DNA from: Ignavibacteria bacterium
Lineage (GTDB): Bacteria > Bacteroidota > Ignavibacteria > Ignavibacteriales > SURF-24
Assembly (NCBI GenBank): GCA_025612245.1
Contig: JAAXKQ010000003.1
Coordinates: 321,105 to 385,104, forward strand
Direction: 5' to 3'
Length of the DNA stretch: 64,000 bases
In this document: in pieces, positions 8,377 through 18,104 of the stretch
How the letters are laid out: each line of letters starts with the position of its first letter
How positions within the stretch are numbered: the first letter of the stretch is position 1
Notes under the pieces: generated by a model
Seen by the model: only the letters and a program-made list of their open reading frames with translations
Databases searched by the model: none
What the model was told of the DNA's origin: nothing
Position numbers and translations under genes: made by a program

Positions 8377-10200
8377 TTACTTCTCCAGGCTCGAATACAT
8401 CTCTTCTATCAGGTTGCCATAACGCTCCTCAATTACTTTTCTCTTCAGCTTTAAGGTTGGCGTAACCTCGCCGGACTCCAGGCTGAAAGGCCTGTCTAGA
8501 AGCACAAACTTTCTTACCCTTTCATAATTTGCAAGCTGCTTCTGGAATTTCTCCAGGTCTTTTTCAATCAGGTCGTATATTTCCCTGCTGTTCGTGAGGT
8601 CGTCATTCGACTGGTAGTCAATTCCATGCGAGTCGGCGTATTCCCTTATGGCCTCGAAGTCGGGTACTATAAGAGCGCTTAAGAACATGCGCCTGTCGCC
8701 GATGAGGACAAACTGGTCTATGTATTTGCTTCCAAGGAAAAGGTTTTCAATTGGTGTAGGGGCAATGTACTTGCCGCCCGAGGTCTTAAAGAGGTGCTTT
8801 TTCCTGTCCGTGATGACCAGGAAGCCTTCAGCGTCAAAGACACCTATGTCGCCCGTATGCAGCCATCCGTCTTTTAGGACCATTTCGGTTTCCTTCCTGT
8901 TCTTATAATAGCCATGCATTATGTTCGGTCCCCTGGCAAGAATTTCTCCGTCCGGGGCAATCTTGACCTCAACACCTGGGAAAGGCTTTCCAACGCTCCC
9001 GAATTTGTAGTCGTCCACGCGGTTGGCTGCAATTACGGGTGAAGCTTCCGTCAGTCCGTAGCCTTCCAGGATTGTAATTCCAACGGCTTCAAAGAATTCC
9101 CCTAATTCACGCGGAAGGGCCGCTCCCCCGGAGACAAAAAATCTCAGGCGCCCGCCGGTCTTTTCCTTTATCGTATTCAGCACCAGCTTTTCGGCTGCCT
9201 TGTGCTTCAAGGCAAGCGAGAGTGTCATCTTGTCGGCCTTTTTTGCCTGTGCATATTCTCTGCCCGTCTCAAGAGCCCAGTTGAAAATTTTCTGTTTTTT
9301 CTCAGACTGGCTTTCCACGTTTTTTCTGATCTTGCCGTAAATTCTTTCAAAGAGCCTCGGAACGGTCGTAATTATCGTCGGCTTGACTTCAATCATGTTA
9401 TTTGCCACGGCTTCAATGCCTTCGGCATAGCAGACCGTACAGCCCGAGGAGAAAGCCGTATAATAGCCGGCCATCCTTTCAAATATATGGCACAACGGAA
9501 GAAACGACAGGAAGACATCCTGGTCGTTAAATGGAAATGCCTCCGAGGCAGCAAACACGTTGGAAACAATGTTCCAGTGCGTAAGCATCACGCCTTTTGG
9601 AACCCCGGTCGTACCCGAGGTATAGATCATCGTGCACATGTCATCGGGCCTGCAGGCTTTTATGCTTTCCCTGAATGTAAACGGGTTCTGCTGCCTGTAT
9701 ATTATTCCCCTTTCCTGAATTTCACGGAACGAAAAAATTTCCGGCACGCCGGAAGGAACGTCCTTCTCATTTAATACAATTATATATTTCAGAGCCTTAC
9801 AGTTGGCCCTTATCTTAAGAGTCTTATTAAGCTGGAATTTATTTGAAACTATTATTCCGACGGCTTCTGAATTGTTGAGAATAAACTCCACGGAATCGGC
9901 CGTAAGCGAGGGATATATCGGAACGTCAATGCCCCCCAGGGCAAGTATGCCCATATCCGAATAGATCCATTCGGGACGGTTTTCCGAGATTATTGCAATT
10001 TTATCCTCGCGCTTAAATCCCAAGGACAGAAGTCCGTTCGCAAAGTCTTCTGTCTGATCCTTTAGTTCACCGTAGCTGATCCCCTTATACTGTCCGGCTA
10101 CTTTATATTTCATCACAGGCTTATCAGTGGTTTTTGCATACTCTTCGGTAAGCATTACAAAAAGTTCGGGAATAGTCTTAAATTTTCTAATTACCGCCAT
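8377..10200 (-). CDS. Long-chain fatty acid--CoA ligase (AMP-forming)
   Basis: A 607-residue member of the ANL superfamily that activates long-chain fatty acids to acyl-CoA via acyl-AMP. Visible motifs are the P-loop YTSGTTGVPKGVMLTH, the adenine-binding GYGLTEASPV, and GWLHTGDIGVFDAEGFLVITDRKK with the hinge DRKK. Length and the C-terminal VTPTLKLKRKVI match the FAA1/FadD15-type synthetases common in Bacteroidota. No beta-oxidation gene lies nearby, so it may serve lipid recycling or import. It is a single-gene unit between the NagX-like gene and a bidirectional terminator. Confidence 0.93.
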   Translation of the reverse strand: MAVIRKFKTIPELFVMLTEEYAKTTDKPVMKYKVAGQYKGISYGELKDQTEDFANGLLSLGFKREDKIAIISENRPEWIYSDMGILALGGIDVPIYPSLTADSVEFILNNSEAVGIIVSNKFQLNKTLKIRANCKALKYIIVLNEKDVPSGVPEIFSFREIQERGIIYRQQNPFTFRESIKACRPDDMCTMIYTSGTTGVPKGVMLTHWNIVSNVFAASEAFPFNDQDVFLSFLPLCHIFERMAGYYTAFSSGCTVCYAEGIEAVANNMIEVKPTIITTVPRLFERIYGKIRKNVESQSEKKQKIFNWALETGREYAQAKKADKMTLSLALKHKAAEKLVLNTIKEKTGGRLRFFVSGGAALPRELGEFFEAVGITILEGYGLTEASPVIAANRVDDYKFGSVGKPFPGVEVKIAPDGEILARGPNIMHGYYKNRKETEMVLKDGWLHTGDIGVFDAEGFLVITDRKKHLFKTSGGKYIAPTPIENLFLGSKYIDQFVLIGDRRMFLSALIVPDFEAIREYADSHGIDYQSNDDLTNSREIYDLIEKDLEKFQKQLANYERVRKFVLLDRPFSLESGEVTPTLKLKRKVIEERYGNLIEEMYSSLEK

Positions 10201-10239
10201 TTATTCTCCAATAACACTTTTCTCGGGTTAAAACTAACA

Positions 10240-11364
10240 TTAAACTTTAATAAAGATTTTTTTTGTGTACAGAATCCACATTATTCCGAGCCAGAAAATA
10301 ACGTACATGAGTGCCCAGGCAAGCGAAGCATTAAAGCCCGGCAGCCAGGAGGAAAACAGTACGTTATAAAGATAAACCCTCAGGTCGACCAGTTGCCCGG
10401 CCTGGTCGGTTACTTTAGGAATATACAATGCACGCTCAACTATTCCTGAAAGAAAATATACCGCAATTGCATTCATGCCGTAGACGACAAAAGGCTTGCT
10501 CCACCGGGTAAATCCCTTTACGTCAATGAGCCAGTAGCACATTCCAAGAAACTGAAGTGCCATTCCGGCCGTAAAAACCACGTAGGAGCTCGTCCAGAGG
10601 TTCTTATTTATCGGGAACCATATATCCCAGACGGTGCCAAGTACAAGGCCCACATTTCCCCAGAAGAACATCCATACTGTCCTTGTCGTCTTTTCCAGCT
10701 CCGGCTTTCTTAACCACTCCCCGGTCATTATGCCGAAAATGGCAGTCGACAGGGCAGGCAGCGTGCTTAAGAGCCCTTCGGGGTCCCAGGTCTTTGTATA
10801 ATACCAGATGTGTTTTCCAAAGACCAGCCTGTCCAACCAGGCTCCAAGGTTTGTTGAAGGCTCCAGGTTCGCATAGCCTACGCCAGGCACGGGAACGAGC
10901 GTCATGATAGCCCAGTAAAGGAGCAAAATTACGGCTGAAGTAACGCCTAAGCTTTTTATACTTACCTTCAGGTACAAAAGTGAAGTAACCAGGTAAACAA
11001 CCGCAATCCTCTGCAGCACTCCGGGTATCCTTACCGTGGCAAAATTAAAGTCGGGAAAAGCGGCCATAAAAATGCCAAGCAGGAATATAATCGCGGCCCG
11101 CCTTAAGATCTGCAGTGCAAGTTTTTTTTTGTCATCCCCTCTCTGCTTTCTTTTGGAAAGCGAGAAACTCGTGGCTACACCCACAATAAAAATAAAGAAA
11201 GGGAAAATCAGGTCTGTCGGCGTTATTCCATTCCATTTTGCGTGTTCCAGTGCAGGGTAAACATAATTCCACGTGCCGGGGTTGTTTACAAGTATCATCC
11301 CTGCTATGGTAATTCCCCTGAAAGCATCCAGTGAAAGCAGACGTTCCGATTTTGCATTACCCAT
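10240..11364 (-). CDS. NagX/HGSNAT-like membrane acyltransferase (DUF5009)
   Basis: A 374-residue polytopic membrane protein with about 10 hydrophobic segments. The N-terminal RLLSLDAFRGITIAGMILVNN and the TPTDLIFPFFIFIVGVA segment are characteristic of the DUF5009/heparan-alpha-glucosaminide N-acetyltransferase family. Family members acetylate a sugar, often glucosamine derived from chitin or glycan, across the membrane using acetyl-CoA. No chitin- or amino-sugar-utilisation genes are adjacent, so the substrate here is unknown. It lies 39 bp upstream of the acyl-CoA synthetase gene on the same strand. Confidence 0.85.
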   Translation of the reverse strand: MGNAKSERLLSLDAFRGITIAGMILVNNPGTWNYVYPALEHAKWNGITPTDLIFPFFIFIVGVATSFSLSKRKQRGDDKKKLALQILRRAAIIFLLGIFMAAFPDFNFATVRIPGVLQRIAVVYLVTSLLYLKVSIKSLGVTSAVILLLYWAIMTLVPVPGVGYANLEPSTNLGAWLDRLVFGKHIWYYTKTWDPEGLLSTLPALSTAIFGIMTGEWLRKPELEKTTRTVWMFFWGNVGLVLGTVWDIWFPINKNLWTSSYVVFTAGMALQFLGMCYWLIDVKGFTRWSKPFVVYGMNAIAVYFLSGIVERALYIPKVTDQAGQLVDLRVYLYNVLFSSWLPGFNASLAWALMYVIFWLGIMWILYTKKIFIKV

Positions 11365-11517
11365 TTAAGCCTCCCGTTTTTTATTGAAAGGAAACGTTAA
11401 GCCCGCATGAAAACCAGCCAATGTAAGCCAGGGAAAAAGAGATGAAGGAAAAAGGAGCAGAAGGAAACAAAACTGAAATTTTCCTTTGGCCATGCGCTCA
11501 AATTACGGCTTCATTTT

Positions 11518-12162
11518 TTAAGCTTTCTTCACCCTTTTTTGCCTGAAATATTCAATAAATCCCGGCATAACAGAAATCAAAATGATCGCTAAAATAACAA
11601 AAGAAAAGTTATTTTTCACAAACGGCAAATTTCCGAAAAAGTAGCCCGCAAATAAAAAGAGCATTACCCAGAGAAGGCCTCCGAAGACGTTATAGCTTAT
11701 AAAGCGGCCGTAAGACATGCTCCCGATTCCGGCAACAAAAGGCGCAAAGGTCCGGATTATCGGAATAAAGCGGGCAATAATGATTGTCTTTCCGCCGTGC
11801 TTTTCGTAGAACTGGTGAGTCCTTTCCAGGTGCTCCTTTTTCAAAAACCGTGTCTTCTGTTCAGAGAAGATCTTGGGACCTATATAGTTCCCTATCCAGT
11901 AGTTAACCGTATCGCCTAGGATTGCTGCAACGGCCAGTATTAAGAAGAGCAAAGCCAGGTTAAAAGACCCCAGTGCTGCAAAGGCTCCGGCCGCAAAAAG
12001 CAGCGAATCCCCGGGCAGAAACGGCGTTACAACAAACCCGGTTTCTGCAAAAATGACTATAAACAGCAGAAGATATGTCCAGATGCCGTACTCAAGTATG
12101 ATTCCGTTTAGGTGTTTATCGAGATGAATGAACAGATCAATAAAGTATCTTATGTGCTCCAA
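11518..12162 (-). CDS. DedA-family membrane protein
   Basis: A 214-residue membrane protein with the DedA/SNARE-associated (VTT) signature: [19 protein letters not shown] near the N-terminus, then [17 protein letters not shown], and the positively charged loop [30 protein letters not shown]. DedA proteins are linked to phospholipid scrambling, undecaprenyl-phosphate or lipid-carrier recycling, and proton-motive-force homeostasis. It lies downstream of transketolase but is separated from it by a terminator-like hairpin, so it is probably expressed on its own. Confidence 0.92.
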   Translation of the reverse strand: MEHIRYFIDLFIHLDKHLNGIILEYGIWTYLLLFIVIFAETGFVVTPFLPGDSLLFAAGAFAALGSFNLALLFLILAVAAILGDTVNYWIGNYIGPKIFSEQKTRFLKKEHLERTHQFYEKHGGKTIIIARFIPIIRTFAPFVAGIGSMSYGRFISYNVFGGLLWVMLFLFAGYFFGNLPFVKNNFSFVILAIILISVMPGFIEYFRQKRVKKA

Positions 12163-12181
12163 AACTACTCCTTAATGTAAA

Positions 12182-12210
12182 GGGGCACTTCCTGAAAAGC
12201 GGAATGCCCC
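12182..12210 (-). terminator. Rho-independent terminator after transketolase
   Basis: On the minus strand the hairpin GGGGCATTCC/GGAA(G)TGCCCC (one-base bulge) is followed by TTTACATT. It lies 39 bp after the transketolase stop codon and 20 bp before the DedA start. Confidence 0.6.
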
Positions 12211-12248
12211 CTGTAGATCAATTTAATTGTAGATCGATTTATTACTCT

Positions 12249-14279
12249 TTATTTACTGCTTTTTACCTTGCCTAATACTTCCTTTGCCCTTTTGAACACG
12301 TTTTGGGCGGTAAAGCCGAATTTTTCCATTAGAACGCCCGAAGGAGCCGATACGCCGAACCTTTCCATGCTTATGGCCTCGCCTTCTTCTCCCAAGTACT
12401 TCTCCCAGCCCATTTTAACCCCGGCTTCAACCGAAAGGCGGGCTTTAACTTCCGGCAGCAGCACGGATTTTTTGTACTCCTCAGGCTGCCTGTCGAAGAG
12501 TTCAAAAGACGGGACGCTTACGCACCTTGCCTTAATGCCCTCCGATTCCAGCCTTTCAGCGGCGCCTAGAATATGCTGTACCTCCGAGCCCGAGGCCATG
12601 AGGATTATATCCGGCTTTGCCCCGCCGGTATCTCTCAGGACGTAGGCTCCCTTGAGGAGGCCTTCAGCCCCCGGGTATTTATCCTGGTCAATTACCGGGA
12701 CATTCTGACGCGTCAGAATGAGCGCCACGGGACTTCCCTTGTGTTCAATTGCGGCCTTCCAGGCATAGCTCGTCTCGTTTGCATCTGCCGGACGGATTAC
12801 AATTACTTCAGGAATTGCCCTCAAGGCGGCCAGGTGCTCAATTGGCTGATGCGTCGGACCGTCTTCACCAAGACCAATGCTGTCGTGCGTAAATACATAT
12901 ATCGGCCTCAGTCCTGAAAGGATGCCAAGGCGGATTGCAGGGCGCAGGTAGTCTGAGAATACGAGGAATGTTCCGCCGTACGGGATGACTCCTCCATAGA
13001 TTGCCATGCCGTTAAGCATGCTTGCCATTGCGTGCTCCCTTACGCCGAAATGAAAATTTCGCCCGTCGCGGTGCTCGGGTGAAAATGCCGCATAGCCCTT
13101 TAATTCCGTATTGTTTGAAGGAGCCAGGTCTGCCGAGCCTCCGATGAGTGTCGGTAGAGATGAGGCAATTGCATTAAGAGTCTTGCCTGAGGCAGAGCGT
13201 GTAGCCATACCCTTTTCTTCAACTGCAAACCTGGGCAGCTTCGACTGCCACTTATCGCCGAAGTTTCCGGTCATTACCTTCTCGAAGAGCTTTCCTTCCT
13301 CGGGGTACTGTCGGCAATATTCCTCAAATTTCTTTTTCCATTCTTCTTCCAGCTTCTGCCCTTTCTGCTTAAACTGCGAAAAGAATTTGGATACCTCTTC
13401 TGGGACATAAAAAGTTTTGTCTTCGGGCCATCCGAGATTTTTCTTCGTAAGTTTTACCTCCTCGGCTCCGAGCGGGGATCCGTGTGAAGAGGAGGAATCC
13501 TGCTTATTTGGGCTTCCAAAACCGATGTGAGTCTTTGTAACTATAAACGAGGGTCTGTCTTTTTCATTCTGTGCATTTTCAATCGCCCTGTCCATTGCCT
13601 CCAGGTCGTTGACGTCATCCAGGTGCTGCACGTGCCAGCCATAGGCCTCAAAGCGCTTTCCGACGTCTTCGCTAAAAGAAAGGCCCGTGCTGCCGTCTAT
13701 GCTGATATTGTTGTCGTCATAGAAGACGATCAGTTTTCCGAGCCTCTGGTGGCCTGCAAATGAGGCTGCCTCGTGGGAAATGCCTTCCATCATGTCGCCG
13801 TCGCTGGCGATAACGTATATATAATGGTCGAGTAACTTTATGTCACCTTTATTGAATTTTGCGGCCAGGAACTCCTGTGCCACGGCCATTCCAACAGAGT
13901 TTGTAATTCCCTGTCCAAGTGGCCCTGTAGTAGTTTCAACGCCCGGAGTAAGGATCGCTTCCGGGTGGCCGGGGGTTCTGCTTTCCCACTGCCTGAAGTT
14001 TTTCAGGTCTTCCATGGAAAGATCATATCCTGTCAGATAGAGCATGCTGTAGAGGAGCATGCTGCCGTGTCCGGCAGAAAGGACAAATTTATCCCTGTTA
14101 AACCACTTCGGGTTCTCAGGGTTATAGCGCATATATTTTGTAAACAACCTGTAAGCAATAGGAGCGCATCCCATGGGCATTCCCGGATGCCCTGAATTTG
14201 CTTTTTGTACCGCATCAACTGCCAGAAATCTTATGGTATTGATGCAAAGCTGATCGAGCTCGTTTGCTTTTTCGGACAT
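12249..14279 (-). CDS. tkt: Transketolase
   Basis: A 676-residue thiamine-diphosphate enzyme of the non-oxidative pentose phosphate pathway, transferring two-carbon ketol units between sugar phosphates. Visible features are the N-terminal ANSGHPGMPMG, the ThDP-binding GDGDMMEG-type motif (ASDGDMMEGISHEA) with DDNNISIDG, the catalytic glutamate region FGVREHAMASMLNGMA, and the THDSIGLGEDGPTHQPIEHLAALR motif read in parts. Full length. A 378-bp upstream region contains 17-bp direct repeats, and a terminator-like hairpin follows the gene, so it looks monocistronic. Confidence 0.97.
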   Translation of the reverse strand: MSEKANELDQLCINTIRFLAVDAVQKANSGHPGMPMGCAPIAYRLFTKYMRYNPENPKWFNRDKFVLSAGHGSMLLYSMLYLTGYDLSMEDLKNFRQWESRTPGHPEAILTPGVETTTGPLGQGITNSVGMAVAQEFLAAKFNKGDIKLLDHYIYVIASDGDMMEGISHEAASFAGHQRLGKLIVFYDDNNISIDGSTGLSFSEDVGKRFEAYGWHVQHLDDVNDLEAMDRAIENAQNEKDRPSFIVTKTHIGFGSPNKQDSSSSHGSPLGAEEVKLTKKNLGWPEDKTFYVPEEVSKFFSQFKQKGQKLEEEWKKKFEEYCRQYPEEGKLFEKVMTGNFGDKWQSKLPRFAVEEKGMATRSASGKTLNAIASSLPTLIGGSADLAPSNNTELKGYAAFSPEHRDGRNFHFGVREHAMASMLNGMAIYGGVIPYGGTFLVFSDYLRPAIRLGILSGLRPIYVFTHDSIGLGEDGPTHQPIEHLAALRAIPEVIVIRPADANETSYAWKAAIEHKGSPVALILTRQNVPVIDQDKYPGAEGLLKGAYVLRDTGGAKPDIILMASGSEVQHILGAAERLESEGIKARCVSVPSFELFDRQPEEYKKSVLLPEVKARLSVEAGVKMGWEKYLGEEGEAISMERFGVSAPSGVLMEKFGFTAQNVFKRAKEVLGKVKSSK

Positions 14280-14431
14280 AAAGGCCTCTCAAATTCTTAT
14301 AAATGGGTTATAAATATAATAATATTTATCCAATATTCGCTCATGTAAGCGATATTCATTCTTCTAATGTAAAAAAATAATCAGTTAAATATGAAGTGAA
14401 AAGAGATGTCCAACGCCTGAAGCACCGAATA

Positions 14432-14482
14432 ATGATTGTGCACGGGAAATGATTGTGCATCAAAAATGATTATTCACGGTAA
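14432..14482. repeat. Three imperfect 17-bp direct repeats
   Basis: Units begin at 14432, 14449 and 14466, each exactly 17 bp apart: ATGATTGTGCACGGGAA, ATGATTGTGCATCAAAA and ATGATTATTCACGGTAA. They lie about 150-200 bp upstream of the transketolase start, in the 378-bp region 14280-14657, which otherwise shows no gene or clear structure. They could be regulator sites or a minor tandem duplication. Confidence 0.6.
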
Positions 14483-14657
14483 ATCGCCACAGGCCGAAGA
14501 TCGTGCAGTTCAAGAATAGGATTTTGAAGCTAGCCGCAGTTGCAGCAATTCAATCCGTGTCAATTTATTCCGTTTCCATTCAGGTCGAGGGAACTAAAGC
14601 CGGGACAATTTAGCTCTGGCAATCCATCTTGTGGCTGGTCAGGAGGAAAAGAGAGAT

Positions 14658-14990
14658 TTAATATTCGCTGATAATTTTACCGTTTACAACCGGGGTTACG
14701 CATATAAGAGGCTGTTCCGGGAGCTTGAAGCTTTGGAATATCTCCTCAAAAAGCTGATACTGCATTCCCTGTTGTTCAAGGCGGGCAAATTTATTGTACT
14801 TCATGAATTCCCCTCTTTTATTCTGGGGAGCGTCAAAGTGATATGCATGCTCAAAATCCTCCCTCGCTTTCCTTTTTAGAAACTCGATCTTAGTGTTGTC
14901 GCCGCCTTCCATCTCGTAGCCCTTTGCCTTGAAGGCAACGACAAACCCGTTGTTTATAATAAGATAGATATTAAGGATGATTTCTAACAC
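14658..14990 (-). CDS. Hypothetical small protein (uncertain)
   Basis: An open frame of about 110 codons between fumC and transketolase on the same strand. A GTG at 14990 with GAGGG seven bases upstream is a plausible start; the frame extends to a TTG at 15062, but that stretch runs through the hairpin that follows fumC. The sequence is mixed polar (KIEFLKRKAREDFEHAY, FARLEQQGMQYQLFEEIF) and looks protein-like, yet I recognise no family. The last residues read VVNGKIISEY. It may be a genuine orphan or a remnant of a longer gene. An antisense frame over the same bases looks less protein-like. Confidence 0.4.
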   Translation of the reverse strand: MLEIILNIYLIINNGFVVAFKAKGYEMEGGDNTKIEFLKRKAREDFEHAYHFDAPQNKRGEFMKYNKFARLEQQGMQYQLFEEIFQSFKLPEQPLICVTPVVNGKIISEY

Positions 14991-15024
14991 TTTTTTGCCC
15001 TCTTCATCTGTCTGAAAACCCGGA

Positions 15025-15052
15025 CAGAAAGGGAGAGTTTTCTCCCTTTCTG
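15025..15052 (-). terminator. Perfect hairpin downstream of fumC
   Basis: A 12-bp perfect stem (CAGAAAGGGAGA with TCTCCCTTTCTG) with a 4-nt loop lies 27 bp after the fumC stop. No long T-run follows, so it is either a weak terminator or an mRNA 3'-end stabiliser. Confidence 0.5.
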
Positions 15053-15079
15053 CCCTGCTCAATTAAATCATTTATTCAG

Positions 15080-16471
15080 CTATTTCTTGGGTCCTATCAT
15101 GTCTTTAGGTCTTACGACCTGGTCGAACTTCTCACCCGTAAGGATTCCGAGCTCGATGGCTGCTTCCCTGAGGGTCTTGTTTTCCTTGTGGGCTTTCTTG
15201 GCCACCTTGGCAGCGTTGTCGTAGCCTATGTGCGGGTTGAGAGCAGTAACAAGCATGAGTGAATTTTCCAGGTGCTTTTTGATGTTTTGCGTATTGGCCT
15301 TGATTCCGACCACGCAGTTATCCGTAAAGCTTTCGCATGCATCGGCAATGAGCTTAATTGACTGCAGCAGGTTGAAGATTATTACCGGCTTAAAGACGTT
15401 CAGCTCGAAGTTACCCATTGAGCCGCCAACGTTAATTGTAACGTCGTTTCCGAAAACCTGAGCGCAGACCATTGTCATTGCTTCACACTGCGTCGGGTTG
15501 ACCTTGCCCGGCATAATTGAGCTTCCCGGTTCATTCTCGGGGAGTGAAATTTCGCCGATGCCGCTTCTTGGACCGCTTCCGAGCCAGCGTACGTCATTTG
15601 CAATTTTCATCAGTGAAGCTGCAAGCGTCTTTAATACGCCGCTCATTTCAACCATGGCGTCGTGTGTTGCAAGAGCTTCAAATTTATTTCTTGCCGAAGC
15701 AAAAGGCTTTCCTGTAAGTTCCGAAATCTTTTTGGCCGCACTAACTGCAAATTCAGGGTGAGTATTTAAGCCAGTGCCAACGGCTGTTCCGCCCAAAGCA
15801 AGCTCGTAGAGCCTCGGCAGTGCGCAGTTTATCCTTTCCAGCCCGTTTGTAAGCTGCTGAACATAACCCGAGAATTCCTGCTCCAGCGTAAGTGGCGTGG
15901 CATCCATGAGGTGCGTACGGCCGATTTTGATGATTCCATGGAACTCCTGCGACTTTTTGTCGAGTGCGTCCCTTAGTTTTGTAACCATCGGAATGAGCCT
16001 TCTGTGGATCTCCTCGACTGCCGCAATGTGCATTGCCGTCGGGAAGGTATCGTTTGAGGACTGTGCCTTGTTTACATCGTCGTTGGGGTGTATGGGCTTT
16101 TTACTTCCCATCTGTCCGCCAGAGAGTTCAATGGCGCGGTTTGAGATAACCTCGTTTGTGTTCATGTTTGTCTGTGTGCCGCTTCCGGTCTGCCAGACTA
16201 CGAGCGGGAAATGAGCATCGAGCTTGCCGTCTATGACTTCATCGGCTGCCCTTACGATTAGGTCAGCTTTTTCAGCAGGCAGAATGCCCAGCTCTTTATT
16301 TGTAATTGCAGCTGCTTTTTTCAGTATGCCAAGAGCTCTTATAAGAGGCCTTGGGAAGCGTTCTCCGCCAATTTTGAAGTTTTGTAACGAACGGGCTGTC
16401 TGTGCGCCATAATATTTATCTGAGGGCACCTGTATTTCACCCATACTATCTGATTCAGTTCTAAAATCCAT
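15080..16471 (-). CDS. fumC: Class II fumarate hydratase
   Basis: Interconverts fumarate and malate in the TCA cycle. The 463-residue protein starts at an ATG (16471) with GGAGG seven bases upstream; a longer frame adds 12 unlikely residues. It begins [11 protein letters not shown] and carries the superfamily signature [15 protein letters not shown], the active-site region [12 protein letters not shown], and [15 protein letters not shown]. Fumarase is distinguished from aspartase by the overall FumC-like sequence, although the two are hard to separate by eye. No other TCA gene is adjacent. Confidence 0.95.
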   Translation of the reverse strand: MDFRTESDSMGEIQVPSDKYYGAQTARSLQNFKIGGERFPRPLIRALGILKKAAAITNKELGILPAEKADLIVRAADEVIDGKLDAHFPLVVWQTGSGTQTNMNTNEVISNRAIELSGGQMGSKKPIHPNDDVNKAQSSNDTFPTAMHIAAVEEIHRRLIPMVTKLRDALDKKSQEFHGIIKIGRTHLMDATPLTLEQEFSGYVQQLTNGLERINCALPRLYELALGGTAVGTGLNTHPEFAVSAAKKISELTGKPFASARNKFEALATHDAMVEMSGVLKTLAASLMKIANDVRWLGSGPRSGIGEISLPENEPGSSIMPGKVNPTQCEAMTMVCAQVFGNDVTINVGGSMGNFELNVFKPVIIFNLLQSIKLIADACESFTDNCVVGIKANTQNIKKHLENSLMLVTALNPHIGYDNAAKVAKKAHKENKTLREAAIELGILTGEKFDQVVRPKDMIGPKK

Positions 16472-16615
16472 GCATCCTCCATCACGGTTTATTATATTGT
16501 ACGTCATTCTCTTAAAAAAAGAATTATCGTCTGATTTGTAATTTAAAGCACGATAAAATAAGCGAATGATTGCTGATTGTCAAATTGGGCCCGTAAGGCC
16601 TTTTCTTTTCAACCT

Positions 16616-16981
16616 TTAGCCGGAAATATTCGGGTCATAAATAATTTCAACGGCATTCCCGTCGGGGTCAGCAAACAGCAGTGAATAGCTGTCATCGGTG
16701 TGAAGCTTGGGTTCCTCCAGTATCAGTGTGCCGATCTGCCTGAGCTTATGCAGGGCTTTATCGACCTCGTCTTTTGATGATACTCTCATTCCGAAGTGAG
16801 GTGGATGGGGGGCGCCTTTTCGGATAAACGCAATGTCATCCTTGTTTTTCCTTACGAGCCCCCATTCATCGAAAATAAAAATGATGTCAAAGCCGAAGTT
16901 TACGTTATAAAAATTTGCAGCCCTCTCGACATCCTCCACCATTAGTGCAGTGTGACCTGTTCTTTTAATGCTTATGCCCAT
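16616..16981 (-). CDS. VOC (glyoxalase/bleomycin-resistance) family protein
   Basis: A 121-residue single-module vicinal oxygen chelate protein: HTALMVEDVERAANFY at the start, HFGMRV in the middle and FADPDGNAVEIIYDP at the end. The first His, the middle His and the final Glu are in the usual metal-binding positions. Family members include glyoxalases, dioxygenases and antibiotic-binding proteins; the substrate cannot be told from sequence. It is a single small gene upstream of fumC. Confidence 0.85.
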   Translation of the reverse strand: MGISIKRTGHTALMVEDVERAANFYNVNFGFDIIFIFDEWGLVRKNKDDIAFIRKGAPHPPHFGMRVSSKDEVDKALHKLRQIGTLILEEPKLHTDDSYSLLFADPDGNAVEIIYDPNISG

Positions 16982-17151
16982 TTTGCTACCCTTATTAAAG
17001 TTTTTAACAGAGCGTGGAAGCCTGAGCAGGAAGAGGCAGCAAGTTAAGACCAGAAGTATAATTTTCCCGGGCCCCGGCTTTAATTAAATATAATACAAGG
17101 ATTGGGCTAATTGCAAGTTGCCCCCCCGGGCGTCAGGGATTTTTGAGGTAG

Positions 17152-17171
17152 AAAGACAGAATCCTGTCTTT
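17152..17171. terminator. Hairpin after the beta-lactamase-like gene
   Basis: AAGACAG-AATC-CTGTCTT with T-rich sequence following on the plus strand and a short TTT on the minus strand. It begins right after the stop of the minus-strand gene at 17173 and probably ends that transcript. Confidence 0.5.
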
Positions 17172-17172
17172 T

Positions 17173-18087
17173 TTATTTTTGATTTACATAGTAGTCGTAA
17201 ACAATCTTTGAAACCCCGGAGAGGACTTCTGTTCCCCGCTCCATATCCTCCAGATTCTTCGAGAGAATTACCAGTACGTACTGTCTTCCGTCAGGAAGAA
17301 TTACAAATCCCGAATCGTGCTTAATGCCGTCAACGGAACCCGTCTTGTGGGCTACTTTTACGCTTCGTGGGAGCTTTTGGGGTATTACATCACGGAATTT
17401 CTGCTTTAAGAGTATATCCGTCATCTCCCGGCAGGCTTCCTTTGAGACTACAGAACCCTTTGCAATCTGCTCAAAGATTATCATGAGGTCTTTTGCCGTA
17501 GTGGTATTGTTCAACCCCTTATCGAAAGCTTTAATGTCTTCTACGCCGCGCAGTACCCTTATGTTTTTTGCCCCCAGGCTTAGCATCGTGTTCTGTGCAT
17601 TTTCAGCCTTTACAAGCTCAATGAGTATATTTGTAGCAAGGTTGCTGCTGACAGTAATCATCTCAAAGACAAGCTGGCGGATGGTCCTTTTTCGGTTTAT
17701 AAATTTATAAAGGCCCTCTCCCGAGTCGCGGTCAATTGCCATGCTGAAGCTGGAGCCGTCTACAATGCTCTTAAACTCGTTTTTTACCTGAATTGAGTCA
17801 TCCAGACTGAATTTGCCCATAGCAGCCTGCCTGAAGACTTCCACCATAACGGGAGTTTTCATGGTGCTTGCCGCGTGGAAAGTCTCGTCAGCATTAATGA
17901 GTATTGTATTTCCGGGATCCTGCATATCCTTAAATGCCAGGGCAAAGTTTCCCTTGACGCCAGAGAACTCTTTGCTGATTTTGTCTTTTAATTCATCTAA
18001 TTTCAAAGTTTTTACCTGTGCTTTTTGTGAAACGTTTGTAAGCAGGAGCAATAGGCATAAAAAACAGGCTCTTCTTATGGACTCCAT
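17173..18087 (-). CDS. Class A beta-lactamase-like serine hydrolase
   Basis: A 304-residue secreted protein with an N-terminal signal (CFLCLLLLLTNVSQKAQ). It has the penicillin-recognising set: STMK at about 74-77 (nucleophile Ser74, Lys77), SSN at about 147-149 in place of SDN, and HKTGS at about 247-251. Glu183 in RGVEDIKAF followed by NNTTTAKDL could be the Omega-loop general base (Glu166), but the spacing is loose, so true beta-lactamase activity is not certain; a peptidase or PBP-like hydrolase is possible. It is the last gene of the lptD-NYN-bla unit, 17 bp after the NYN gene. Confidence 0.82.
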   Translation of the reverse strand: MESIRRACFLCLLLLLTNVSQKAQVKTLKLDELKDKISKEFSGVKGNFALAFKDMQDPGNTILINADETFHAASTMKTPVMVEVFRQAAMGKFSLDDSIQVKNEFKSIVDGSSFSMAIDRDSGEGLYKFINRKRTIRQLVFEMITVSSNLATNILIELVKAENAQNTMLSLGAKNIRVLRGVEDIKAFDKGLNNTTTAKDLMIIFEQIAKGSVVSKEACREMTDILLKQKFRDVIPQKLPRSVKVAHKTGSVDGIKHDSGFVILPDGRQYVLVILSKNLEDMERGTEVLSGVSKIVYDYYVNQK

Positions 18088-18104
18088 ACCCGCTCCGTTA
18101 TTGT

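Noticed and set aside
14631-14879. 82-codon plus-strand frame opposite the small ORF after fumC
   Set aside because: It is antisense to the more protein-like minus-strand frame and has no supporting context.
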